A stretch of 64,000 nucleotides of DNA from CAVQZA01 sp963724805 (GTDB taxonomy: Bacteria > Actinomycetota > Thermoleophilia > Gaiellales > Gaiellaceae): NCBI GenBank assembly GCA_963724805.1, contig CAVRWA010000011.1:558001-622000 (forward strand). The letters run 5' to 3'. Under the pieces are notes generated by a model, which worked only from the letters and a program-made list of their open reading frames with translations, was not told the DNA's origin and did not search any database. Shown here piece by piece: positions 25,265 through 33,838 of the stretch. Within the stretch, counting starts at the first letter, position 1, and each line of letters opens with the position of its first letter. A program made the translations under genes and the position numbers.

Positions 25265-26149
25265 GTGCTCGGCGAGATCCTGACCGCGATCGCGACGCCC
25301 TTCTCGGCGGACGGGTCGCTCGAAGTCGGTCGCTTCCGCGAGCTCGCCCGGCACCTCGTCGAGAACGGCTCCGACGGGATCGTCGTCGCCGGCACGACCG
25401 GCGAGGCGCCGACGCTCACCGACGAGGAGCGCCTCGTCCTCTTCGCCGCGGCGGTCGAGGAAGTCGGCGAGCGCGCGGCCGTGATCGCCGGCACCGGCAC
25501 CTACTCGACCGGGCACTCGGTGCATCTCACGGAGCAGGCGCACGCGCTCGGCGTGGACGGCTTCCTCGTCGTCACGCCGTACTACAACAAGCCGCCGCCG
25601 CGCGGGATCGTCGAGCACTTCAAGGCGATCGCGGCGGTCAGCGACCGCCCGATCATCGTCTACAACATCCCGAGCCGGGTCGTGATCAACATCGAGCCCG
25701 AGACGCTCGCGAAGCTCGGCGAGATCCCGACCGTCGCCGCGGTGAAGCAGGCGAATCCCGACCTCGCCCAGGCCCGCCGGATCCTCGAGGAGACCGATCT
25801 CGCCCTCTACGCCGGCGACGACGATCTCCTCCTGCCGTTCCTCGAGCTCGGCGGCACGGGCGGCGTCTGCGTCCACACCCACATCGTCGGGCCCCAGGTA
25901 CAGGAGCTCGTCCGCCGGTTCCGCGACGGCGACCTCGAGGGAGCGCGCGCGCTCGACGAGGAGCTGCGCCCCGCGATCGAGCTGCTCCGCGTGGTCGTCA
26001 ACCCGATCTCGATCAAGGCGGCGCTGAACCTGCTCGGCCACGAGGTGGGGGGCCTCAGGCTCCCGCTCGTCGACGCGAGCCCGGAAGAGCTCGCCCAGGT
26101 GCGCGGCTGCCTCGAGCGGCTCGGCCTGCTCGCAGCCGCTCCCGCGTAG
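25265..26149 (+). CDS. dapA: 4-hydroxy-tetrahydrodipicolinate synthase
   Basis: Condenses pyruvate with aspartate semialdehyde, the first dedicated step of diaminopimelate synthesis. The 294-residue TIM-barrel protein has GTTGEAPTL (~42-50), the YYNKPP loop, Tyr in IIVYNIPSR (~133-136) and Schiff-base Lys161 in VAAVKQANPD. The GTG at 25265 is supported by the TACAAT box and normal length. The 117-base gap before it holds the C-rich possible repeat. It is followed by rnj, a common actinobacterial pair. Confidence 0.95.
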   Translation: MLGEILTAIATPFSADGSLEVGRFRELARHLVENGSDGIVVAGTTGEAPTLTDEERLVLFAAAVEEVGERAAVIAGTGTYSTGHSVHLTEQAHALGVDGFLVVTPYYNKPPPRGIVEHFKAIAAVSDRPIIVYNIPSRVVINIEPETLAKLGEIPTVAAVKQANPDLAQARRILEETDLALYAGDDDLLLPFLELGGTGGVCVHTHIVGPQVQELVRRFRDGDLEGARALDEELRPAIELLRVVVNPISIKAALNLLGHEVGGLRLPLVDASPEELAQVRGCLERLGLLAAAPA

Positions 26150-26152
26150 ACT
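26147..26152 (+). promoter_or_regulatory. Possible -10 box of rnj
   Basis: TAGACT, identical to the mihF -10 box, begins at the dapA stop codon and ends 6 bases before the rnj ATG. It predicts a leaderless transcript. No clear -35 box. Confidence 0.35.
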
Positions 26153-26158
26153 CAGACC

Positions 26159-27802
26159 ATGCTGCGAATCATCCCGCTCGGCGGCCTCGGCGAGGTCGGC
26201 AAGAACATGACCGTGTTCGAGCTCGACGGCGAGATCGTGGTCGTGGACGCCGGACTCGCGTTCCCGCGCGACGAGCACCTCGGCGTCGACCTCGTCCTGC
26301 CGGACATGAGCTATCTGAGCGACCGGGCCGGCCAGGTGCGCGCAGTCGTACTCACGCACGCGCACGAGGACCACGTGGGCGCGCTGCCCTACCTGCTGCG
26401 GGAGGTTCCCGTCCCGAAGATCTTCGGGACGCGCTTCACGCTGGGACTGGTGAAGTCGAAGCTCGACGAGCACGGTCTGCTGCGCGCGGTCGAGCTGATC
26501 GAGGTCGACCCGGCAGACGGGCCGTTCGCGGTCGGGCCCTTCAGCGTCGAGCTCGTGCGCATGGCGCATTCGATCCCGGACGCAGTCGCCGTCGTCCTCA
26601 CGAGCAGCGCGGGGACCGTCGTCCACACGGGCGACTACAAGATCGACCACACACCGGTCGACGGCTTCAGGACCGACGTCGGACGCCTCGCGGAGATCGG
26701 CAACCGGGGCGTCGACCTCATGCTCGGCGACTCCACGAATGCCGAGCGGCCGGGCTTCACGCCGTCCGAGCGCACGGTCGGCGAAGCGTTCCGCACCATC
26801 ATCCCGCAGCGCGAGGGCAGGATCCTGATCGCCTCGTTCGCCTCGAACGTGCACCGCGTGCAGCAGGCGATCGACGTCGCGGTCCAGACGGGCAGGAAGG
26901 TCTGTGTGGTCGGCCGCTCGATGCGCAAGAACGTGAACATCGCGCGCAGCCTCGGCTACATGGACGTGCCGGACGATGCGCTCGTGCAGCCGAAGAACCT
27001 CGGCGACCTCGCCCCGCACGAGACGATGATCGTTTGCACCGGCAGCCAGGGCGAGCCGCTCTCCGCGCTCACGCGTATCGCCTACAACGACCATCCGACC
27101 GTCTCGGTCGAGCGCGGCGACACGGTGATCATCTCCGCGAAACCGGTGCCCGGCAACGAGCTACGCGTGCACGATGCGATCAACCGGCTCGCGCGCTCGG
27201 GGGCGGAGGTGCTGCACCAGGAGAATGCGCCGGTGCACGTCTCGGGCCACGCCTGCCGCGAAGAGCAACGGCTGCTGCTCGCGCTCGTCCGGCCGAAAGC
27301 GGTGATGCCGATCCACGGCGAGTTCCGGATGCTCGAAGCGCACGCGCAGCTCGCGCGTGAGGCCGGCGTCCCGGCAAGCGGGATCGTGCTGGCCGAGAAC
27401 GGGAGCGTGGTCGGGCTCGACGCCGACGGCGCCCGAATCATCGACAAGGTCGACGCGGGCATGACCTTCGTGGACGGGCTCGGCGTCGGGGACATCCACG
27501 ACGTCGCCCTGCGCGACCGGCGCCGCCTCGCCGAGGACGGCGTCCTGATCGTCGTCGCCACGGTCGGCGAGGACGGTGACGCGCCGCCGCCGGAGCTGAT
27601 CGCGCGCGGCTTCGGTGAGGGGGCAGAGCCGCTGCTGGACGAGCTCCGGGAGGAGGCGGCCGAGGTGTTCGTCGAGCTGCTCCACGACGACATCACCGAG
27701 ATCAAACTGCTCCAGGAGCACCTTCACGACGCGCTCGCCCAGCTCGTGTACGACCGCACCGGGCGGCGGCCCATGATCCTTCCCGTCGTGGTCGAGGTAT
27801 GA
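26159..27802 (+). CDS. rnj: Ribonuclease J
   Basis: Metallo-beta-lactamase/beta-CASP nuclease with 5'-exo and endonuclease activity on mRNA and rRNA precursors. The 547-residue protein opens with LGGLGEVGKNM, has the metal motif LTHAHEDHVGALPYLL near residues 66-80, beta-CASP motifs with FASNVHRVQQ and SGHA (~362), and a C-terminal domain after about 440. It coexists with RNase Y (43861-45426). Its stop overlaps the next gene (ATGA). Confidence 0.96.
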   Translation: MLRIIPLGGLGEVGKNMTVFELDGEIVVVDAGLAFPRDEHLGVDLVLPDMSYLSDRAGQVRAVVLTHAHEDHVGALPYLLREVPVPKIFGTRFTLGLVKSKLDEHGLLRAVELIEVDPADGPFAVGPFSVELVRMAHSIPDAVAVVLTSSAGTVVHTGDYKIDHTPVDGFRTDVGRLAEIGNRGVDLMLGDSTNAERPGFTPSERTVGEAFRTIIPQREGRILIASFASNVHRVQQAIDVAVQTGRKVCVVGRSMRKNVNIARSLGYMDVPDDALVQPKNLGDLAPHETMIVCTGSQGEPLSALTRIAYNDHPTVSVERGDTVIISAKPVPGNELRVHDAINRLARSGAEVLHQENAPVHVSGHACREEQRLLLALVRPKAVMPIHGEFRMLEAHAQLAREAGVPASGIVLAENGSVVGLDADGARIIDKVDAGMTFVDGLGVGDIHDVALRDRRRLAEDGVLIVVATVGEDGDAPPPELIARGFGEGAEPLLDELREEAAEVFVELLHDDITEIKLLQEHLHDALAQLVYDRTGRRPMILPVVVEV

Positions 27803-28353
27803 GGCTCCGGCACCTGCCGGGCTGGGCCGACGTGATCGAGGAGCACGCGGCGGAGCCCGAGACGGCCCGTCAGCTCATCGGCCAGCTCGGCGCCTGTGAG
27901 GCCTCGGCGCTGGCGTTCTGCCGGCTGCTGGAGCGCTGGGCTCGCGGCGACGCGTCGCCTGCCACGCCCGGCGGGCGCCAGGCGTCGCTGCGGCACGCGG
28001 CCGATCGGGCCGAGACGGCGATCGCGGGCCTCGAGCGGCCGCTCGAGCGCTACCTGCTCGAGCTCGAGCCGGAGCGGGGGCCCGAAGGGCGCTCGTGGTA
28101 CGGCGGGCCCGGCCGCGCCGAGCTGATGGACTGGGAGCCCGTGCTCGAGCGAGCAGGTGTGCAGATCGAGCCGATCCGCGTCGCGCAGGCCTACCTCGAG
28201 CTGGCGGTGCTCGTCCGCGCGCTGGAAGGGCTCACGGACATCGCACGCGTCGAGCTCGAGCCCGACGTCTCCTCGCTCTGGGCAGGTCTCTTCGACCTGC
28301 GCGAGAACCTGCTCGGCCGCGCGCACGACGATCTCCGCGCCATTGCCGCCTAG
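27799..28353 (+). CDS. Conserved-looking hypothetical protein, function unknown
   Basis: 184 residues, acidic, apparently soluble and mostly helical, with many Glu/Arg/Leu repeats (RLRHLPGWADVIEEHAAEPE at the start, then GLERPLERYLLELEPE and RVAQAYLELAVLVRALEGL). No family motif recognised. The ATG overlaps the rnj stop and its end overlaps the kinase gene, so it is clearly in an operon and its codon use matches its neighbours. A role linked to RNase J is possible from position only. Confidence 0.6.
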   Translation: MRLRHLPGWADVIEEHAAEPETARQLIGQLGACEASALAFCRLLERWARGDASPATPGGRQASLRHAADRAETAIAGLERPLERYLLELEPERGPEGRSWYGGPGRAELMDWEPVLERAGVQIEPIRVAQAYLELAVLVRALEGLTDIARVELEPDVSSLWAGLFDLRENLLGRAHDDLRAIAA

Positions 28354-29176
28354 GCCGAGCGTCTGCGTCGTCGGCTCGGCGAACGTCGACCTCGTTGCCC
28401 GCTGCGAGCGGCTCCCGCGGCCGGGCGAGACCGTCACCGACGCCGTCTTCGAGCGCATCCCGGGCGGCAAGGGCGCGAACCAGGCGGTCGCGGCGGCGCG
28501 GCTCGGCGCGCGGACGAGCTTCGTCGGGCGGATCGGCACGGACGATCTCGTCCTGCGCTCGCTCGAGGCGGAGGGCGTGAGCGTCACCGGTGTGCGCCGC
28601 GACGAGGGCGAGAGCGGCGTGGCGCTGATCCTCGTCGACGCGACGGGCGAGAACGTGATCGCGGTCGCCCCGGGCGCAAACGCGCGCCTGGCCGCCGCGG
28701 ATGTGACGGTCGTCGACGACGACGCGGTGCTCTGCCAGCTCGAGATCCCGCTCGAGGCGGTCGCCGCCGCCGCCGCGCAGGCACAGGGGCTCTTCTGCCT
28801 CAACGCGGCCCCGGCGGTCGCTGTCCCGCCCGAGGTGCTCCGGCGGGCCGACCTCGTCGTCGTCAACCACTACGAGCTGGATGCGCTCGCCGAGACGCCG
28901 CGCCTCGTCGCGCTCACGCTCGGCGCCGAGGGCGCGGTGCTGCTGGAGGACGGGACCGAGATCGCCCGCGCCGCCCCTCCGCCCGTGACCGCCGTCGACG
29001 GCACCGCGGCCGGGGACGCCTTCTGCGCGGCGCTGCTCGTCTCGCTGCTCGAGGGGCGCGACCGCCTCGAGGCTCTGCGTCGCGGATGTGCCGCCGGCGC
29101 GTTGGCCGCCTCGCGGCCGGGTGCCCAACCGTCACTTCCCACCGCGCTCGAGCTGGACGAGATACTGCGCACGTGA
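28343..29176 (+). CDS. rbsK: PfkB-family sugar kinase, ribokinase-like
   Basis: Phosphorylates a sugar, probably ribose released by the adjacent nucleoside hydrolase. The 277-residue protein starts VCVVGSANVDL, has the substrate-binding GGKGANQAVAAARLGA (~37-52), a PfkB glutamate motif NHYELDAL, and the catalytic/anion-hole DGTAAGDAFCAALL (~216-229). The start is TTG 28343, the only in-frame option close to the conserved N-terminus; it overlaps the previous gene by 11 bases. The AAGD form occurs in E. coli ribokinase, supporting ribose as substrate. Confidence 0.85.
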   Translation: MPPRPSVCVVGSANVDLVARCERLPRPGETVTDAVFERIPGGKGANQAVAAARLGARTSFVGRIGTDDLVLRSLEAEGVSVTGVRRDEGESGVALILVDATGENVIAVAPGANARLAAADVTVVDDDAVLCQLEIPLEAVAAAAAQAQGLFCLNAAPAVAVPPEVLRRADLVVVNHYELDALAETPRLVALTLGAEGAVLLEDGTEIARAAPPPVTAVDGTAAGDAFCAALLVSLLEGRDRLEALRRGCAAGALAASRPGAQPSLPTALELDEILRT

Positions 29177-30102
29177 GCACGCCGATCCTCCTCGACTGCG
29201 ACCCCGGCCACGACGACGCGATCGCGCTCTTTCTCGCGCTCGCGAGCCCGGAGCTCGAGCTGCTCGCCGTCACCACCGTCGCCGGCAACCAGACGCTCGG
29301 CAAGACGACCGCGAACGCGATCCGCCTCCTGGACGCTGTCGGCCGCGCGGAGATCCCCGTCGCCGCCGGCGCCGACAGGCCCTTCGTGCGCGAGCGCTAC
29401 GTCGCCGCCTACGTCCACGGCGAGTCCGGGCTCGATGGGCCCGACCTGCCGCCGCCGAGCCGGGAGCCGGACGGCCGGCACGCGGTCGAGCTCCTCGCCG
29501 AGACGCTGAGAGCCGCCGGGCGCGCGGTCACCGTCGTCCCGACGGGGCCGCTCACGAACATCGCGCTCCTGCTCGCGCTCCACCCGGGGATCGAGGATCG
29601 GATCGAGCGGGTCGTGCTGATGGGCGGAGCAATCGCCGAGGGAAACGTCACCCCGGCCGCGGAGTTCAACATCTGGGCCGACCCGGAGGCCGCGCGCCGT
29701 GTCTTCGAGAGCGGGCTCGACCTGACCATGGTCGGGCTCGACGTTACCCACCAGGCCCTCGTCGGCGAGCCCGAGGCCGAGCGGATGCGCGCAGCCGGCC
29801 GCGCAGGGGCGATCGTTGCCGACCTCCTGAGCTTCTACGGCCGCTTCCATCGCGAGCAGTACGGGTGGGCGGGGTCGCCGATCCACGACGCCGTCGCGGT
29901 CGCGTACGTGGCGCAGCCGGGCCTGCTCGAGACGAAGCACCGCCACGTCGACGTCGACTGCTCGTGGGAGCTCTCGCGCGGGCGCACGCTGGTCGACCTC
30001 TGGGAGCGGATGGGGCAGCCGGCGAACTGCCACGTCGCCACCGGGATCGACGCGCCCGGCTTCATCGAGCTCCTGATCGAGCGGATCAGCACGCTCCCCT
30101 GA
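29173..30102 (+). CDS. Inosine/uridine-preferring nucleoside hydrolase family protein
   Basis: Cleaves the N-glycosidic bond of nucleosides to base and ribose. The 309-residue protein has the calcium-binding DCDPGHDDA motif at residues 8-16 and the conserved TGPLTN, VLMGGA and EFNIWADPEAA segments typical of the family, plus a late HDAVAVAY. The GTG start overlaps the kinase stop. Together with the kinase and the BMP-type transporter downstream this looks like nucleoside salvage. Confidence 0.92.
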   Translation: MSTPILLDCDPGHDDAIALFLALASPELELLAVTTVAGNQTLGKTTANAIRLLDAVGRAEIPVAAGADRPFVRERYVAAYVHGESGLDGPDLPPPSREPDGRHAVELLAETLRAAGRAVTVVPTGPLTNIALLLALHPGIEDRIERVVLMGGAIAEGNVTPAAEFNIWADPEAARRVFESGLDLTMVGLDVTHQALVGEPEAERMRAAGRAGAIVADLLSFYGRFHREQYGWAGSPIHDAVAVAYVAQPGLLETKHRHVDVDCSWELSRGRTLVDLWERMGQPANCHVATGIDAPGFIELLIERISTLP

Positions 30103-30120
30103 ACGACGCCTTGTGATCAC

Positions 30121-30420
30121 TCACCTGGGTCTCCGCCGGAACGCCAGCCCCGACAGGATGTCGCCCAGCGTCTCTTCGAGCACCGCGTCTCGAGCGACGA
30201 TCCGCCGGCGCTCCTCTCGCATGATCCGGCTCACGCGCTTGTAGCTCGGCCGCGGCACGTCGAGGTGCGAGGCAAGAGGCCGCAGGCGGCGGTGAGCCTC
30301 CGCGTACGGGCAGTCGAGTGCCGCGAGGAGGTGAAGGGCCCTGACGAACTCGGGCTGGACGGGCTCCCACCGGGGCACGGGGACCACGATCGCAAGGATG
30401 GACGTACGAGTTTGTGACAT
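30121..30420 (-). CDS. Small helix-turn-helix-like protein
   Basis: 99 residues, basic at the C-terminus. The segment ASHLDVPRPSYKRVSRIMRE resembles a short DNA-binding helix-turn-helix, and the N-terminal part is a hydrophobic/Pro stretch (TSILAIVVPVPRWEP). I do not know the family. The ATG at 30420 is chosen because upstream in-frame sequence runs antisense through the ftsK start. It is convergent with the nucleoside hydrolase and divergent from ftsK. Confidence 0.5.
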   Translation of the reverse strand: MSQTRTSILAIVVPVPRWEPVQPEFVRALHLLAALDCPYAEAHRRLRPLASHLDVPRPSYKRVSRIMREERRRIVARDAVLEETLGDILSGLAFRRRPR

Positions 30421-30499
30421 GAGGGAGCACAAGGCGTGACTTCGTGACGGACCGCGCGCGGTGGGGAGGAGGGAGGCACCGGCCCGCGAACCTCCTCGT

Positions 30500-32680
30500 A
30501 TGGCGCGGAGAAAGCGCACGACCAAGCTACGCCCGAAGTCTCCCGCCCGGATCCGGAAGCGGAAGCGGGCAAAGTCCGGCCGCGCCCATGCGCACCGCAC
30601 CGAGCTCTGGGGCCTCGCCCTCGTCGCGCTCGGGATCTTCCTCGGAGCGCTTCTCTACTTCGGGTGGAACGGCGGTGTCGTCGGCGGCGCGATCACCGAC
30701 GCGATCACGACGGTCGTGGGCGACGCCGGCTACGTGCTCCCCGTGGCGCTGGTCTGCCTCGGCACCCTCATGGTCGCGCGCAGCGCGCTCGTCGACGTGC
30801 GCCCGTTTCGCACCGGCCTCGCGGTGACCGCCTTCGGGCTCATGCTCACGCTCGGTGCCAACGGCGGCTGGGTGGGTCGCGAGCTCGACCGCCTCTTTTC
30901 GGCCATGCTCGGCACGACCGGCGCGACGATCGTCGGGGTGACGACGCTCGCGGTCGGGCTGCTGCTGCTCACCGGCGCCTCGCTCGGCGCTTTCCTCCGC
31001 CGGTCAGGTCATGCGGTGCGCCGCGCGCACGGCCACGCGCGCAGGCTCGCCTCCCGTCCGGAGCCCGTGGCCGCGGCGGCTCCGCCGCCACCGTTGCTGC
31101 ACGCCGTCGACCCGCCGGTCGACGTCGAGCACGACTATCCCGACGTCGTCTCCGAGACCGGCCCGCCGCCTCTCCTCGCCTACGAGCCCGATCACGTGAC
31201 GGAGCCGGACCAGACGAGCCTCTTCGACGCTCTGCCGGGCCATCCCGACTACGACCTTCCGGACCGCAACCTGCTGCGACGCTCGGCCCCCGGGAACGGG
31301 CCCTCCCCCGAGGCGGGCCGCCGCGTCGCCGAGGCGCTCGTGCAGACGCTCGCGAACTTCGGGATCGACGCGAACGTCGTCGGCCAGATCTCCGGCCCGC
31401 GCGTGACGCGCTACGAGCTGCAGCTCGCGCCCGGGACGAAGGTGGCGAAGGTCGCAGCGCTGAAGGACGATCTCTCCTACGCGCTCGCCACCACCGAGAT
31501 CCGCATCCTCGCGCCGATCCCGGGCAAGCAGGCGGTCGGGGTCGAGCTGCCGAACCTCTCGCCCAACATCGTCACGCTCGGCGACGTCTTCGACGACCTG
31601 CCGGCGACCGCGAGCCCGCTCTCTGTGTGGCTCGGGAAGGACATCTCGGGCAACTCCGTCTGGGCGGATCTCGCCCGGATGCCCCACGTGCTGATCGCCG
31701 GCACGACCGGCTCGGGCAAGTCCGGGTGCATCAATGCGATCATCACCTCGATCCTCCTGCGCGCCAATCCGGACGAGGCGCGGCTGATCCTGATCGACCC
31801 GAAGCACGTCGAGCTGAACCACTACGAGTCGATCCCGCACCTGCTCACGCCCGTCGTCTCGAGCCCGAAGGAGGCCTCGGCCGTCCTCGCCAACGTGGTG
31901 GGGGAGATGGACCGCCGCTACGAGCGCCTCTCCGAGCTGCGCGCCCGCAACCTGCCCGAGGCCAACCGCACCCTGCGCCAGCGCGGCGAGCGCCAGCTTC
32001 CCTACCTGCTCGTGGTGATCGACGAGCTCGCAGACCTGATGATGACCTCGCCGCAGGCGGTCGAGGACGCGGTGATCAGGCTGGCGCAGAAGTCGCGCGC
32101 GGTCGGGATCCATCTCGTGCTCGCGACCCAGCGACCGTCGGTGGACGTGATCACCGGAATGATCAAGGCGAACGTGCCGTCGCGGATCGCGTTCGCCGTC
32201 TCGAGCCAGACGGATTCCCGCGTGATCCTCGACCAGTCCGGCGCGGAGAGCCTCCTCGGCCAGGGCGACATGCTCTTCAAGCCGCTCGGCACCTCGCGTC
32301 TCCAGCGCGTGCAGGGCGCGTACGTGACCGAGGAGGAGATCGCACTCGTCGTCGAGCAGTGCCGCCACCAGCGGGACCAGGAGCTCGACGAGTCTCTGCT
32401 GCAGCTGCCCGAGGCCTTCGCCGAGGACGCCGTCGACGACGGCGAGTTCGATCCGGACGAGGATCCGCTGCTCGAGAAGGCGATCGAGATCGTCGTGCAG
32501 ACGCAGACCGCGTCGGTCTCGCTGATCCAGCGGCGCCTGCGCGTCGGCTACACCCGCGCCGGGCGGCTGATCGACATGCTCGAGCGACGCGGGATCATCT
32601 CGGGCTACGAGGGCTCCAAGCCCCGCCGCGTGCTGGTCGACGAGCACGAGCTGCAGCGGCTCCACGCCGGCACTGGCTAG
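30500..32680 (+). CDS. ftsK: DNA translocase FtsK/SpoIIIE
   Basis: Septal DNA pump that resolves chromosome dimers and moves DNA at division. The 726-residue protein has a basic N-terminus, about four membrane helices (~residues 35-165), a Pro/Asp-rich linker, then the motor with Walker A GTTGSGKSG (~400-408), Walker B LVVIDELADLMM (~509-520), and a C-terminal winged-helix gamma domain (SVSLIQRRLRVGYTRAGRLID) that reads KOPS. ATG 30500 is preferred to GTG 30461, though a purine-rich site lies between them. Confidence 0.95.
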   Translation: MARRKRTTKLRPKSPARIRKRKRAKSGRAHAHRTELWGLALVALGIFLGALLYFGWNGGVVGGAITDAITTVVGDAGYVLPVALVCLGTLMVARSALVDVRPFRTGLAVTAFGLMLTLGANGGWVGRELDRLFSAMLGTTGATIVGVTTLAVGLLLLTGASLGAFLRRSGHAVRRAHGHARRLASRPEPVAAAAPPPPLLHAVDPPVDVEHDYPDVVSETGPPPLLAYEPDHVTEPDQTSLFDALPGHPDYDLPDRNLLRRSAPGNGPSPEAGRRVAEALVQTLANFGIDANVVGQISGPRVTRYELQLAPGTKVAKVAALKDDLSYALATTEIRILAPIPGKQAVGVELPNLSPNIVTLGDVFDDLPATASPLSVWLGKDISGNSVWADLARMPHVLIAGTTGSGKSGCINAIITSILLRANPDEARLILIDPKHVELNHYESIPHLLTPVVSSPKEASAVLANVVGEMDRRYERLSELRARNLPEANRTLRQRGERQLPYLLVVIDELADLMMTSPQAVEDAVIRLAQKSRAVGIHLVLATQRPSVDVITGMIKANVPSRIAFAVSSQTDSRVILDQSGAESLLGQGDMLFKPLGTSRLQRVQGAYVTEEEIALVVEQCRHQRDQELDESLLQLPEAFAEDAVDDGEFDPDEDPLLEKAIEIVVQTQTASVSLIQRRLRVGYTRAGRLIDMLERRGIISGYEGSKPRRVLVDEHELQRLHAGTG

Positions 32681-32683
32681 CAT
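32678..32683 (+). promoter_or_regulatory. Possible -10 box of the first BMP gene
   Basis: TAGCAT overlaps the ftsK stop and ends 7 bases before the ATG at 32691, the leaderless arrangement seen repeatedly here. No -35 box is obvious. Confidence 0.35.
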
Positions 32684-32690
32684 CCCGCCG

Positions 32691-33737
32691 ATGAGAGCGA
32701 TCCGCGCCTTCGCCGTCGCCATGCTGGTCGCGCTCGTCGTCGCAGGCTGCGGCGGCGGCGGAAAGAAGAGCAGCAGCAGCAGCACGGGACAGACGTCGAC
32801 CGTTGGCCAGGGGCCCCTCCGCGTGGGCCTCGTCACCGACATCGGCCAGCTCAACGACCGCGGCTTCAACCAGCTCGCCTACGGAGGGCTGAAACGCGCC
32901 GAGCAGGTGCTCGGAGTGAAGGGCCGCGTGTTCGAGTCCGCGAGCCCCGCGGACTACGTCCCGAACCTCTCCGCCTTCGCCCGTCAGGGCTACGACCTCG
33001 TGGTCGCGGTCGGCTTCGACCAGGCGGCGGCGGTGGCGAAGGCGGCGGCCGCGTTTCCGAAGACCCACTTCGCGATCGTCGACGTCAGCAACGGCGACCT
33101 CACGGGCAAGCCCGCGAACGTCCGCGGCCTGGTGTTCAAGGAGCAGGAGGCCGGCTACCTCGCGGGATACGCGGCCGCGCTCCAGCTCAAGGGGACACCG
33201 GCACCGCACGTGATCGGCAGCGTCGGTGGCCAAAAACAGCCGCCGGTCGACCGCTACATCGCCGGATACCAGGCCGGCGCGAAGGCCGCCGACCCGACGA
33301 TCAAGCCCCTCAACGGCTACTCGCAGGACTGGGTCGACCAGGCGAAGTGCAAGGAGGTCGCGCTCCAGCAGATCGCCTCGGGCGCCAAGGTGGTGTTCGC
33401 CGTCGCGGGCGGCTGCGGCCTCGGGGTCCTCGACGCGGCGAAGGAGAAGAAGGTCTGGGCGATCGGCGTCGACGCGGATCAGGGCTACCTCGGCAAGCAG
33501 GTTCTCACGAGCGCGCTCAAGAAGGTCGACCAGTCCGTCTTCCTGACCATCCAGGACGTCCAGGACGGCACCTTCAAGGGGGGCGGGGATTCCGTGTTCG
33601 GCCTCGACCGCGACGGCGTCGGGGTCGGCAAGTTCAGCCCCGCGGCGAAGGCGGGCCTGGCCGCGGCCGTGGCGAAGGTCCGCCAGCAGATCATCTCGGG
33701 GGTCGTGAAGGACATCCCGACCACCGTCACGTCGTAG
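32691..33737 (+). CDS. BMP-family substrate-binding lipoprotein (nucleoside-type ABC transporter)
   Basis: Extracellular solute-binding protein of the BMP/PnrA family, members of which bind purine nucleosides. The 348-residue precursor has a signal peptide ending in a lipobox, LVVAGC, so Cys near residue 19 should be lipidated. The mature part starts with a Gly/Ser-rich spacer, then VGLVTDIGQLNDRGFNQLAY. Conserved features include DYVPNLS, the EQEAGYLAGY segment and GGCGLGVLDAA. About 70% similar by eye to the next gene. Confidence 0.9.
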   Translation: MRAIRAFAVAMLVALVVAGCGGGGKKSSSSSTGQTSTVGQGPLRVGLVTDIGQLNDRGFNQLAYGGLKRAEQVLGVKGRVFESASPADYVPNLSAFARQGYDLVVAVGFDQAAAVAKAAAAFPKTHFAIVDVSNGDLTGKPANVRGLVFKEQEAGYLAGYAAALQLKGTPAPHVIGSVGGQKQPPVDRYIAGYQAGAKAADPTIKPLNGYSQDWVDQAKCKEVALQQIASGAKVVFAVAGGCGLGVLDAAKEKKVWAIGVDADQGYLGKQVLTSALKKVDQSVFLTIQDVQDGTFKGGGDSVFGLDRDGVGVGKFSPAAKAGLAAAVAKVRQQIISGVVKDIPTTVTS

Positions 33738-33788
33738 GCGCTGGAACTACCGCCAACTTCGGCGTAGAGTCGCCGTCTGTACTCACTG

Positions 33789-33811
33789 GGCCGCTGCCCT
33801 AGACTGCGGCC
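33789..33811 (+). promoter_or_regulatory. Possible promoter/operator before second BMP gene
   Basis: TAGACT (33800-33805) lies in the centre of an inverted repeat, GGCCGC (33789-33794) and GCGGCC (33806-33811). A regulator bound there would cover the -10 box. The leader is ~30 bases with a strong GAGGAGG site before the GTG start. Confidence 0.35.
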
Positions 33812-33838
33812 GAACGAACTCTTACGAGGAGGAAACGA

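Noticed and set aside
30461..30499. GTG 30461 as ftsK start and the GAGGAGG/CCTCCTC hairpin as a translation switch
   Set aside because: The extra residues are unlike FtsK N-termini and a 7-bp stem of purines and pyrimidines is weak evidence in such sequence.
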